DNA of 64,000 nt, taken from NCBI RefSeq assembly GCF_023091745.1, contig NC_068925.1, forward strand, positions 4,030,001-4,094,000. The letters are read 5' to 3'. Below are positions 24,154 to 34,900 of this stretch, piece after piece (within the stretch, counting starts at the first letter, position 1; each line of letters starts with the position of its first letter). Source of the stretch: Budorcas taxicolor. Its lineage: Eukaryota > Chordata > Mammalia > Artiodactyla > Bovidae. The translations under genes and the position numbers were made by a program. The notes below the pieces were generated by a model. It saw only the letters and a list, made by a program, of their open reading frames with translations. It had not been told where the DNA came from and made no database searches.

Positions 24154-24942
24154 CGGTTCAGTCTCTCAGTCGTGTCCGACTCTCTGCAGCCCCATGGACT
24201 GCAGCACGCCAAGCTTCCCTGTCCATCACTGGAGCTGGCTCAAACTTACATTCATTGAGTTGATAATGCCGTCCAACCATCTCATCCTGTGTCGTCCCTT
24301 TCTGCTTTCGGTCTTTCCCAGCATCAGAGTCTTTTCTAATGAGTCAGCTCTTCGCATCAGGTAGCCAAAGTATTGGAGCTTCAGCTTCAGCATCAGTCCT
24401 TCCAATGAATATTCAGGCCTGATTTCCTTTAGGATGGACTGGTTGGATCTTGCAGTCCAAAGGACTCTCAAGAGTCTTCTCCAACACCACAGTTAAAAAG
24501 CATCAGTTCTTCCACGCTTAGCTTTCTTTATGGTCCAACTCTGACATTTGTCCATGAGTACAGGAAAAAAACATAGCTTTGACTAGATGGACCTTTGTTG
24601 GCAAAGTAATGTCTCTGCTTTTGAATATGCTATCTAGGTTGGTCATAGCTTTTCTTCCAGGGAGCATGCGTCTTTTAACTTCATGGCTGCAGTCACCATC
24701 TGCAGTGATTTTGGAGCCCAAGAAAACGAAGTCTGTCACTGTGTCCATTGTTTCCCCATCAGTTGGCCATGAAGTGATGGGACCGGATGCCATGATCTTT
24801 AGTTTTTTGAATGTTGCGTTTTAAGCCAGCCTTTTCCCTCTCCTCTTTCCCTTTCATCAAGCAGTTCTTCAGTTGCTCTTCGCTTTCTGCCATCATCTGC
24901 ATATCTGAGGTTATTGATATTTCTCCCAGCAATCTTGATTCA
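24154..24942 (-). mobile_element. BovB LINE 3' part, antisense
   Basis: 'cggttcagtctctcagtcgt' to 'tatttctcccagcaatcttg'. It abuts the L1-end target duplication at 24153. Confidence 0.92.
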
Positions 24943-26489
24943 TGAGGCAGAAAAGGAACCCTCTGAAGCCAGTAAGGTATAACTATTAGGAAAATATAGA
25001 GAAAACATGTTATATAGGGAAGCATTAGAAACACTCCCTTTAAAATCAAAGACAGAGATGCCTGATACAGTGTGCGTATTCAATATTATATTGACAGTCC
25101 TAAGCAGTAATGTAAGACAAGCAGAAGAAATTAGAGGCACAAGAACTGGAAAGGAGGGAATGACATTTTTATCCGCAGGTGATATGGTCATTTACATAGA
25201 AAACAGAAGGATCTATAGACAAAATTATGAGTTTAGCAAGGTGACTGGATATGTTTATTGAAAGTCATTTTTATTTCTGTACGTATGCAAAGCTCACTAA
25301 AAAACAGTGAAAGAGAAGGCATCACAATAGTATAAGAATATCAACTTAAGAAATCAGTCTAAAACAAATACGCTAGACCTCTAAAGGGAAAGTTGAAGAC
25401 TTAATAGGAGATATTAAATAAAACCTTAATAAATAGAGGAATATGTCATATTAATGATTGGAAAACAATTTGAGCAAGGATTTTCATGGAGCTTGATGAT
25501 GCTAAATTTTGTATGGATGAGTTAAGGGCCAAGAACAGCTTGTCACTTCTAAAAAGGAATGGCCGGGGACTTGCCCTATAGGATAACAAGACTCATGATA
25601 AGATGTAAGGATTAGATGTGGAGTTGCATAGACAGAAAGATCACCTAGCGGACTAGAGAGCTTGTGGACACCAGTATGTGTTGCTACATAACAGAGGTGG
25701 CTGTCAATCAAGAAAGTATTCAGCAGATAGAACAGGAAAAAAAAAAGGCCATCCATATATTGGTGAAAATGAGACCTTGAAGAGGCAGAGACCATTGACT
25801 GCAAAAGAGAAGATTGATAAATATAAATTTGATTTCATTAAAATTAAGTTTTTGCCCATAAAAGTTTTTTTCCACCTAGAAAATGGAAAGGATGTTAAAA
25901 TTGGGAGAAGGTATTTGCAGGACATTATATTAACAAAGGGTTAATATTAAAAATATACAAAGAACTATTGCAAATTGACAAAAAATCAATTAGAAAAGTG
26001 TAAAAGACAACATTTCACAAAAGAGGAAATATACATGGCTGATAAATATGTGGAGATAACATCATTAGTGATCAGGTAACTAACTGTAAACCAAACCCAT
26101 ACCTATTTGGGAAAATTCCTGTAATTACACATAATGTACTTCTTTTTTTGTAAGTTGAAAGCAACCAAACTAAAAATATGTATTTTTTTAGGATTCCATT
26201 TTGATGCAGTGAAGTGCTTAAAGAGAAAATTGAAATAGGATTCAGAATGATTGGAGGAGGCAGGGGATGGTAGGAGAGAACCTTATGGTTAAATGTAGAT
26301 TGTTGTCAGAATCATAGTTTGTGGATGTTTATTGAATTATTTAAAAAATAAGGTAAAAGTGGGCCAGGGCCTTTCTGTGTGGTCTCCAGTAGGACAGCCA
26401 GTGGGGAGACGTGGTTCACTGGGGGCCATTTTTGGAAACCAACCAAACTATTACTAGTATTTGTATTCACCATGCTGTTCTGCTGTGTA

Positions 26490-26900
26490 TACAGTTGACA
26501 ATTTAGGCACTGGGGATATATTAGTGAACAAATAAGTATGCATTCCTTCCCACTTACAGCTTATGTCTTAGATGATAAAAACTGAACTGTGTGATAGGTC
26601 GATAACAAGGACAGTGAAGAAGAGAGGAATAAATCAGGAAAGGAGATAGGGGATACTGGAAGGTTGGGAGGCGCAGTTTCAAAAATGTGTTGTCTTTGGA
26701 AGGCCTCATTGATAAACTGACATTTTAAGCAGAGACAAAAGGAAGAGGTGTAGGAGCCAGAGGGGCAGGGGCGGAGCAGGAAACCTTTAGGAGCTAAGGC
26801 AGTTGAGAGATGGGCATTTCGGTTAGTGTAGTAATAATGGAAGTAGTGACACGTGGTTTTATTTTGAAGATAGAGCTTCAGATTTGTGAAGGGCGAGAGA
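26490..26900. repeat. Ancient mammalian repeat, family not assigned
   Basis: 'ggcactggggatatattagt' and 'cctcattgataaactgacat' style text shared in kind with 16486-16905. 26151-26489 and 26901-27035 show nothing. Confidence 0.35.
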
Positions 26901-27035
26901 AAAAAGGAAGCACAGACAGCTTCCAGGTCCCTGACCTGCGTAAGCGCGGTCATTGGAGACTAGGACTAGTAGGTTCAGGGACATGAGGGGTTTTTTTAAT
27001 AGGTTTGAAATGCCACTTAAAAACTAGCTGTTTCA

Positions 27036-27306
27036 GGGCTTCCCTGGGAGTCCAGTGGTTAGGAGCCTGCCTTACAGTGCAGGGACACGGGTTTGATCCC
27101 TGGTCCAGGAAGATCCCACATGTTCCAGGACAGCTAAGACCATGGTGCCACAACGACGGAGCCCACGCACCGCGGCTGCTGCGACCTGTGTGCCCTGGAG
27201 CCTGCGCCCAGCAGCGAGGGAAGCCCTCCCACTACAGCTGGAGAGGAAGCCCGTCCCTTCAACTTGGGAGCCCTTGTGCAGCAGTGGGGAACCCAGCGCA
27301 GCCATA
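27036..27306 (+). repeat. CHR-type SINE, sense
   Basis: Head 'gggcttccctgggagtccag', B box 'ggtttgatccctggtcc', and a body with the usual 'aagatcccacatgttccagg'. Confidence 0.88.
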
Positions 27307-27411
27307 AATTCATAAGAAAAAAGAGCTGGCTGCTTTAAAATGACAAGTTATGCACCCTGTTTGACCTCCATTTTGTAACAAGGGAAGCTGATAGAAAGAG
27401 GGTTGAATTTA

Positions 27412-27629
27412 ATTAATTAATTTAGGGTAGCACTAAAAAAAAATCTAGTTTTGACTGCATCAGATCTTGGTTGTAGGGTCTGAGAATGCGCCGTGGGCTC
27501 TTTGTTGAGACGCGCGGGGTTGTGGTGGCTGGGCTCCAGAGCCCCACAGCGTGAAGGCTCTTAGTTCCCTGACCTGGGATCAGACCCTGGAAGGCAGGTT
27601 CTTAACCTGTGGACCACCAGGGAAGTCCT
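27412..27629 (-). repeat. CHR-type SINE, antisense
   Basis: Ends 'tgtggaccaccagggaagtc'. Target duplication GAGGGTTGAATTTA at 27398-27411 and 27630-27643 is perfect. Confidence 0.9.
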
Positions 27630-27837
27630 GAGGGTTGAATTTATACTTTGTTGTCTTTAGTAAGTCTTCTCAGAAGAGTGAGGAGTCTTGTTACCTGCAA
27701 ACCAGACTCTGTTGATTTTATTTTATTTATACATTTTGCTGACTTTTATCAGCTTTTTACTAGAAAAAGTTCTGAAGGTAAACGCAAGTTTATTTAAAAT
27801 TTTTTTTTCTCTATAGTTTTTTTTTAATAGAAATATG

Positions 27838-28112
27838 TTTAATTTTGACTGTGGTAGGTCTTGGTCGCTGCCTGCAGGCCTTCTCTAGTGGTGGCAGGTG
27901 GGAGCGACCCTTTGTCGCGGTGTGTGGTGGTTTCTCTAGTCGTCGTGGGCTCTGGGCGTGCAGGCCTTGAGTAGCTGCAGCGCGTGGGCTCAGCAGCGGT
28001 GCATGGGCTCAGTTGCTCTGCGGCATGCGGCATCTTCCTTGGCCGGAAATTGAACCGGTGTTCCCTGTATTGCAAGGTGGACTCCTAACCACAGGACCAT
28101 CAGGGAAACCCC
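27838..28112 (-). repeat. CHR-type SINE, antisense
   Basis: 'ttttgactgtggtaggtctt' to 'ccatcagggaaacccctgta'. Confidence 0.88.
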
Positions 28113-28342
28113 TGTAGGGTTTTTGTTTTGTTTTAAAGGACAAGAGATAAAAGGTGAAAAATAATTAAACCGTACTTACCCTTTATTCAATTCATGTATC
28201 TCTCCTTTGATGCTGTATGTCCACCTTGGTTTAACCCATTTTGTAGGTGTTTAGTTGCTATATACTCTTGGCTTGGCACATTTTAAAAGCTGCTTGAACT
28301 GATACTGAATATTTTGACTCACTTTCCTGTGGTCTCTTGCCA

Positions 28343-28385
28343 AGACATGTTTCAACATGTTGCAGAGGTTTTCCTAGGCATGCTC
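28343..28385 (+). promoter_or_regulatory. MDM4: p53 response element cluster, candidate MDM4 P2 promoter
   Basis: Two abutting half-sites, AGACATGTTT (28343-28352, perfect RRRCWWGYYY) and CAACATGTTG (28353-28362, perfect CATG core with mismatches at the outer ends). A third, AGGCATGCTC (28376-28385, perfect), follows after 13 bp. A further perfect half-site, GAACATGCCT, lies at 28578-28587. Human MDM4 is known to have a p53-responsive promoter in intron 1; this cluster is about 0.5 kb before exon 2. Confidence 0.6.
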
Positions 28386-28439
28386 TGGGAATCTTAAACC
28401 TGTCACTTAATCTTGGTAATTCCCTCAGCCCTGCATCTG

Positions 28440-28522
28440 TCTCCTAGGGGGTGCTCTTGAGCGCTGTCCAGAAGAGGAGGCGATACTGGAGAACTGTGTG
28501 ATCTACAGGGGAGGGAATGATT
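28440..28522 (+). other. MDM4: Candidate alternative first exon of the P2 transcript
   Basis: ATG at 28517-28519, followed by ATT and a perfect GTAAGT donor at 28523. If joined to the exon 2 acceptor at 28845, the frame runs through the exon 2 leader into the normal ATG, adding 12 residues. The left edge is unknown. The human long form HDMX-L has an 18-residue extension, so this is an analogue in position only. Confidence 0.35.
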
Positions 28523-28844
28523 GTAAGTTTCACTTTCAGCTGAAACAGTGTCCTCATCATCATCACTGTAGAGGCTGGAACATGCCTGAACAGATTTTTC
28601 TTGCAGACTTCACTGGAGGGAAGTATAGATGGTTTTTACTCTTAATTATGCTCTTCTGTTTTTTGCAGAATCAACTAGAAAGTGATCAGAAGAACCGCAG
28701 CGTGGGTATATTGCACTTGTGTAGGGTGCTCTGATATATGTGTCTTTTTTTACTTCTGCTTGCTGCTTTTTTTTGGTATATCCTAAAGAGAATTTTCTAC
28801 TTTAGAAGATATTTTATAATTTTTTTTCCGTTTAAACTTAACAG

Positions 28845-28949
28845 CAGACTTCACTTCACTTCACTGCCAAAATGACATCATTTTCCACCTCTACCCAGTG
28901 TTCAGCATCTGACAGTGCTTGCAGGATCTCTCCAGAACAAACCAATCAG
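28845..28949 (+). CDS. MDM4: MDM4 exon 2 (start codon exon)
   Basis: The acceptor AG is at 28843-28844 after a T-rich tract; a second AG three bases later is a possible NAGNAG alternative. The 5' UTR part is 28845-28871. ATG at 28872-28874 starts 26 codons (MTSFSTSTQC...) and the exon ends CAG before the GTAAAT donor at 28950, in phase 0. The start matches the established MDM4 N terminus. The 27 bases before the ATG have no stop in its frame, so a transcript starting upstream could add an N-terminal extension. Confidence 0.97.
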
Positions 28950-31900
28950 GTAAATTATTTTTAGGCATTCTTGTTTTTCTTCAAGTTTTTGAATAGATTG
29001 GGGCATGTAGCTGACTTCAGTGACTAGGATTTTATGTAGAGCAGAAAAGATTACTTTTTAAATGTCATAAATAGCATCAGTGCTCATAAATTTGAATTGA
29101 TCATCAGTTAAATAAATATTTAAAGGTTACAGATTGCTCAAAATGGCACATTTTAAACACCACCCTGTTTTAGGATATGACTGGCTAGTGGAGAATTTGG
29201 GGCCAAGTTATATATTTGTCTTCTTTCTTACTTCATTGTAGCTAGTTTGTTTTCTTTAAAAATCAGTTTTAAATGGTAATTATAGCAAGTGTATTCTTAT
29301 TAAAAAATTCAAACTTTATCACATACTTATCTGTAGAGATTCCTGTGACCATCTCCTCCCTTCCCTCAAAGTTCTCTCCCCCTAAGATAACACTATTATC
29401 AGTTTGGTGTGTCTTGTTCCAGATCTTTTCCTTTAACATGAAAATAAAAAATTTTGTTTATTATTTCATATGTATTATACCATATATAGTATTATGTATC
29501 TTAATTTATGATAAAGCTGGAATTTGGATTTGATAAGGGAAAATGTGGCTTATGTAATAAAGGGCTTTTTCTTAATTGGCCATCTCTAGACGGAAACAAA
29601 GGAAGACCTCAAACCTTAAACAAAAAAGAGATTTAAATGTAAAAAGTGAAATGATAAAAAATATTAGAAGGACATTTAGGAGGTGTTGTGAAACTTTAGA
29701 ATAAGAGAAACTTTAAGACAAAACCAAAGAGGCTGTAAGAGGAAGAAAGACAAATTCGATCATATAAAGTGAAAAAGATTAAATTGTTTGACTAAAGATA
29801 TACTCCACAATCAGAAGATGGCAGAGTCACTATTCCATATCTGTACATACCACACCTCATCCATTCATCAGTCAATGGTATTTAGGTTATTTCCATATTT
29901 TGGCTATTACGAATAATGCTGCTATGAACAGTGGTGTACAGATATTTACTTGAGTCCCTGCTTTCAGTTCTTTTGGATGTATACCTAAAAGTGGAAGTGC
30001 TGGGTCATATGGTAATTCTATGTTTAACTTCTTGAGTAACTGCCAAACTGGTTTCACAGTTGCTGCACCATTGTACATTCCCATTAGCAGTGCATGAGGG
30101 TTCCAGTTTCTTTATATCCTCTCCAACGCTTTTGTTATAGCCATTCTAGTGGATATGAACATGCTGTCTTTTGAAAATGTGATTTTACAGAAAATTCGCA
30201 AGGAATAGTCTGATCATCAGTAGTTACTAGATGCTAAATGTCTACCAGGGTTTGTTAAAAAAAAAAGTTTAAGGTTTGTTTTTCCCGTGGATTTCAGAGA
30301 CCACTCTGATTGAAATGTACATAGCAAGTTTATTTTATGTTTGTATCAGGTACGACCAAAACTGCCTCTTTTGAAGATTTTGCAAGCAGCAGGTGCACAA
30401 GGTGAAATGTTCACTGTTAAAGAGGTAAGCTGGGACTTCCCTAGTGGTCCAGTGGTCAAGACTTTGGCTTCCAGTGCAGAGGGTGTGGGCTCAATCCCTG
30501 GTCAGATACTCTTCTGAGGACTGTGAGTTATTTTAAATACACATTTAAATAACTTTTTTTAAAACCAAAAGAAATTAAATTTTTTAAGTGGAAAAAACTC
30601 TATTAAAACATTAGTCTCTTTGAACTGCTTGAATTTAGTAGGGTAAATATCTTAACCCTTCTTAAACAGAGGGAAGGAACAAAATTATCAAGCTTTTTTT
30701 GACTTCATAAAAGCTTATCAGGGCTTTCCAGGTGGTACAGTGGTAAAGAATCTGCCTGCTAATGCAGGAGACACAAGAGATGTGGGTTCGATCCCTGGGT
30801 TGGGAAGATCCCCTGGAGGAGGAAATGGCAACCCACTCCAGTATTCTTGCCTGGAAAATTCTATGGACAGAGGAGCCTGGCGGGCCGCAGTCGATAGAGT
30901 TACAAAGAGTTGGACACAACGGAGCACACACACACAGCAGCTGACACCTGTTAGCAGCGCTGTGTTCCTGAGTCACTCCACCTCTTCAGGAAACGAGTCT
31001 GCAGGCATTCCGATTTTCCAGAATACTCATGGCTCCTGTGTCACTTTAAATTAAGTGCATCGTTTTGGACTTTATATTTTAAATTCTGATAAAACTGTTC
31101 TCCAAACTCTTGATAAAATGTGGATTTTTATATCAATAAAGTTCTTACAATGCATTATGTAGTCTCCTTCAGTAGCATGGCAGAGTTTGCCTGAGTAAGA
31201 CAGAATTAAGTATATATTGTTTTGGGAAACTGTTTTATGGGGGAAAAGTTGGACAGTTTACACAATAAGCTCTTTATTATGAATCTTGACACTATTTGGT
31301 ACATGAAGAATTTTCTCATTTTTATTTTTAAATATTGCTTATCATATGTGCATTGAGGCAGTATAGTATAATGAGAATGGTCAGTTCAGTTTAGTTCAGT
31401 TCAGTCGCTCAGTCATATCCGACTCTTTTCGACCCCATGAATCACGGCACACCAGGCCTCCCTGTCCATCACCATCTCCCGGAGTTCACTCAGACTCACG
31501 TCCATCGAGTCCGTGATGCCATCCAGCCATCTCATCCTGGGTCATCCCCTTCTCCTCCTGCCCCTAATCCCTCCCAGCATCAGAGTCTTTTCCAATGAGT
31601 CAACTCTTCCCATGATGTGGCCAAAGTACTGGAGCTTCAGCTTTAGCATCATTCCTTCCAAAGAAATCCCAGGGTTGATTTCCTTCAGAATGGACTGGTT
31701 GGATCTCCTTGCAGTCCAAGGGACCCTCAAGAGTCTTCTCCAACACCACAGTTCAAAAGCATCAATTCTTCGGCGCTCAGCCTTCCTCACAGTCCAACAC
31801 TCACATCCATACATGACCACAGGAAAAACCATAGCCTTGACTAGACGGACCTTAGTCAGAAAAGTAATGTCTCTGCTTTTGAATATACTATCCAGGTTGG

Positions 31901-34900
31901 TCATAACTTTCCTTCCAAGGAGTGAGCGTCTTTTAATTTCATGGCTGCAGTCACCATCTGCAGTGATTTTGGAGCCCAGAAAAATAAAGTCTGACACTGT
32001 TTCCACTGTTTCCCCATCTATTTGCCATGAAGTGATGGGACCGGATGCCATGATCTTCATTTTCCGAATGTTGAGCTTTAAGCCAACTTTTTCACTCTCC
32101 ACTTTCACTTTCATCAAGAGGCTTTTTAGCTCCTCTTCACTTTCTGCCATAAGGGTGGTGTCATCTGCATATCTGAGGTTATTGATATTTCTCCCGGCAA
32201 TCTTGTTTCCAGCTTGTGTTTCTTCCAGTCCAGCGTTTCTCATGATGTACTCTGCATAGAAGTTAAACAAGCAGGGTGACAATATACAGCCTTGACGTGC
32301 TCCTTTTCCTATTTGGAACCAGTCTGTTGTTCCATGTCCAGTTCTAAAGAGAATGGTAGTCTGTACAAATTCAGAGTAGTGTTTTTAAAGATCTTATTTT
32401 GTATACCTAGAGTGGATTTATTTTTTTCTGAAAGTTGGATAGACGTAAATGTAAACCTTCCTTTTCCTTTCAGTAGACGTTCTTTCTCAGCTTACTTTTC
32501 TCTAGATAGTCAATTAGATATGAGAGCTCTGTTAATACTGGGACATGTTGCCTGGGATGGAGGAGTGCCTGAGAGCATCGCTATTCCAGCATAGTAGAAA
32601 CAGTATAGGGAAGAGTTTTGTGCAGATACCTAATAATTCTTGGGAAGTCAGGGACTAAAGGTAAAAACTGCTGCTTTGGTCTGTTCTGTGGTCTGTGGTA
32701 ACATTCTTAGTGTCATCAAGTGAGCTTAACTATGAAGCAATTGAAATGAAGGGCTTTTCAGGTGGAGCAGCGGTAAAGATTCTGCCTGCCATTGCAGGAG
32801 GTGCAAGAGATTCTGGTTCGATCCCTGGGTTGGGAAGATCCCCTGGAGTAGGAAATGACAACCCACTCCAGTATTCTTGCCTGGAGAATTCTATGGACAG
32901 AGGGACCTAGTAGGCTATAGGCCATGGGATCTCAAAAGATTGGACACAGCTGAGCACACACTCACACACACACACTACCCACACGCAATTTTTAAAAAAA
33001 TCTACCACCTGGAGGAAACATTTGGAAAATTAGATAATTAAAAATTTTTGAATCACTAACTTCTGTGTCTTCCCTTCCATTTTGTTAACTCTGTGAAAAG
33101 GTCAGATAGACTAAATTTTTATTTAATAAACACTTAAATTGTTTTATGTACTTATAGTGCTGATGGCTTATTAACCACTGTACTTCCATTTGCCAGAAAG
33201 ACTTAACACACATCAAAGTCTATAGTGGTTGTGTGCCCTAGAGTTGGAAAACATTTTTATGATCCAGGCAAATTTAAAGTTTATTACTTCTAGTAATAGA
33301 GCACATCCCTTTATTTGGACTGGTGAGAGCATTTTTAAGGGGATACCTGGTAAATTCACCAGTTTTCCTCATTATCAGACTGGTATATTTCTGTTCCAAA
33401 AAGCAAGGGTCTCCTAGTGTCCAGAACAATAGTGAGTAGATGAGCTTAGTGACTGGGGGCGACTATCCTGTTGTAGGACCCCTTAGGCAAGCACTGGGAG
33501 TCATGTCCATAATATGTTCTCTCTTCCTCTAGCAAATGAGCTGACCTTCTCTCCTCCTCTAATTCGTATTTTGGGCTGCAGTGAGACAAATCTCTTGGTG
33601 GCATTCTATTCCCATGTAGGTTATGCATTATCTAGGCCAGTATATCATGGTGAAGCAGCTTTATGATCAGCAGGAGCAGCACATGGTATACTGTGGTGGA
33701 GATCTTTTGGGAGAACTCCTAGGTCGTCAGAGCTTCTCTGTGAAAGATCCAAGGTAAAAACAAGGAGTGTTTCTTTATCTTTTGGGGTGCTTATACCTAA
33801 CCACTTAATCCCCGTTGGTTATTAATGTTTATTTAATCCTTTAGTCCACAAGTTATTTCTTGGGCCTGCATATATCAGGCGACTGTGAGGTACTGGAAAC
33901 ATGATCATGAGCAACAGTGTCTAATTTTACTGAGTTTAAAGAGTAGTGAGACAGTAAACACTGTTCCTCATAGTAAAATTATATAGGTAAGTGTTACAGA
34001 AAAGAGGCACATGAGACTGTATTGGGGGATGGGGTTCAGGGTCTTAGGAGCTGAGGAAAGGTTCCTTGAGGAAGTGATATTTGAGGTGAGAGCTGGGTAA
34101 TTAAATACTTGGGAGAGCCTATTGAAGGAGAGCTTCTGGCAGATTGAACATCGTATATAAAGGCGCAGGTAGGAGCTTGATGTAACTAGGTTAGATTTTG
34201 TGAAGCAGTGTTACAGAGAGAGGAAGAATGAGCTGACAAGAGAAATGTATAGTTTCTGGGCACTTAAAGGTTAATGGTGGGCTTCATAAGAATCACGCTA
34301 AAGCTGTTCTGACCTGCTGTGTGGCATTTTCCAGCTGCATGGGGTATATGGTTATTCACTTAGACAATCAGGAGCTAATTAATAGTTGAGAAGTCAGTGT
34401 TCTCTTTCTCTCTATAGCTTTGTGATCAGTTTTCTAAGACTCCCTTCCTATAAAATGTAGGAGGAGGGAGTAGTCTTAAAGGAAATCTCCCCACTTAGGT
34501 TACTGTTAGCTTATGAAATAAAATGTAAAATTTTTTTATGAGGGCAAAGTGATACAAGGGCTTGGATACTAACATGCTGATACTTAATAATTTAAAAAAA
34601 ATGTACTCTGGGGAGAAAATTCTGCCTCTTTATGTGTTATAGAGAATGTTGGGACATAGCATATGAAAAATATCTTTTACATATAAATGGGAAACCATGT
34701 GATTATTAATTTCCTATTTTATCTCTTTTACAGCCCTCTCTATGATATGCTAAGAAAGAATCTTGTCACATTAGCTACTGCTGCTACAGGTACGTCACAT
34801 CATATTTCTTCAGTCCTTATCACAGTTTTAACTTTGAGGGGGCAGATCATGGGAAAAAGGGAGGATTTAGATGGAAATTGAATGCTGTCTTGCCATGACT

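Larger units (their letters stand above)
21340..26150 (+). mobile_element. Old L1 (sense), broken by younger insertions
   Basis: L1-like text occurs at 21340-22087, 23262-23907 and 24943-26150. It includes ORF2 features: 'ctatcaactgtatgccatca', 'aacctaagttggatttatct', and the RT catalytic region translated within 25007-25261. Later text is 'caaagaactattgcaaattg'. Insertions listed separately: CHR SINE, Bov-tA, two BovB and an antisense L1 end. Heavily mutated. Confidence 0.7.
11271..28844 (+). other. MDM4: MDM4 intron 1
   Basis: About 18 kb between the CpG island and exon 2, dominated by BovB, L1 and SINE insertions listed separately. Stretches with no recognised element: 11271-11720, 11936-12970, 16008-16485, 17148-18326 (a MIR-like scrap near 17165-17230 and T12 near 17497), 20399-21040 and 28113-28340. 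Confidence 0.7.

Noticed and set aside
23846..24364. 172-codon + strand ORF
   Set aside because: It crosses an antisense L1 end and an antisense BovB; the composition is a repeat mosaic.
28669..28703. Mini-exon after 'ttttttgcag' in intron 1
   Set aside because: The acceptor is good, but the downstream donor GTATAT is weak and there is no known counterpart, so I did not list it as an exon.
31513..32259. 248-codon + strand ORF
   Set aside because: Antisense shadow of the BovB reverse transcriptase ORF on the minus strand.
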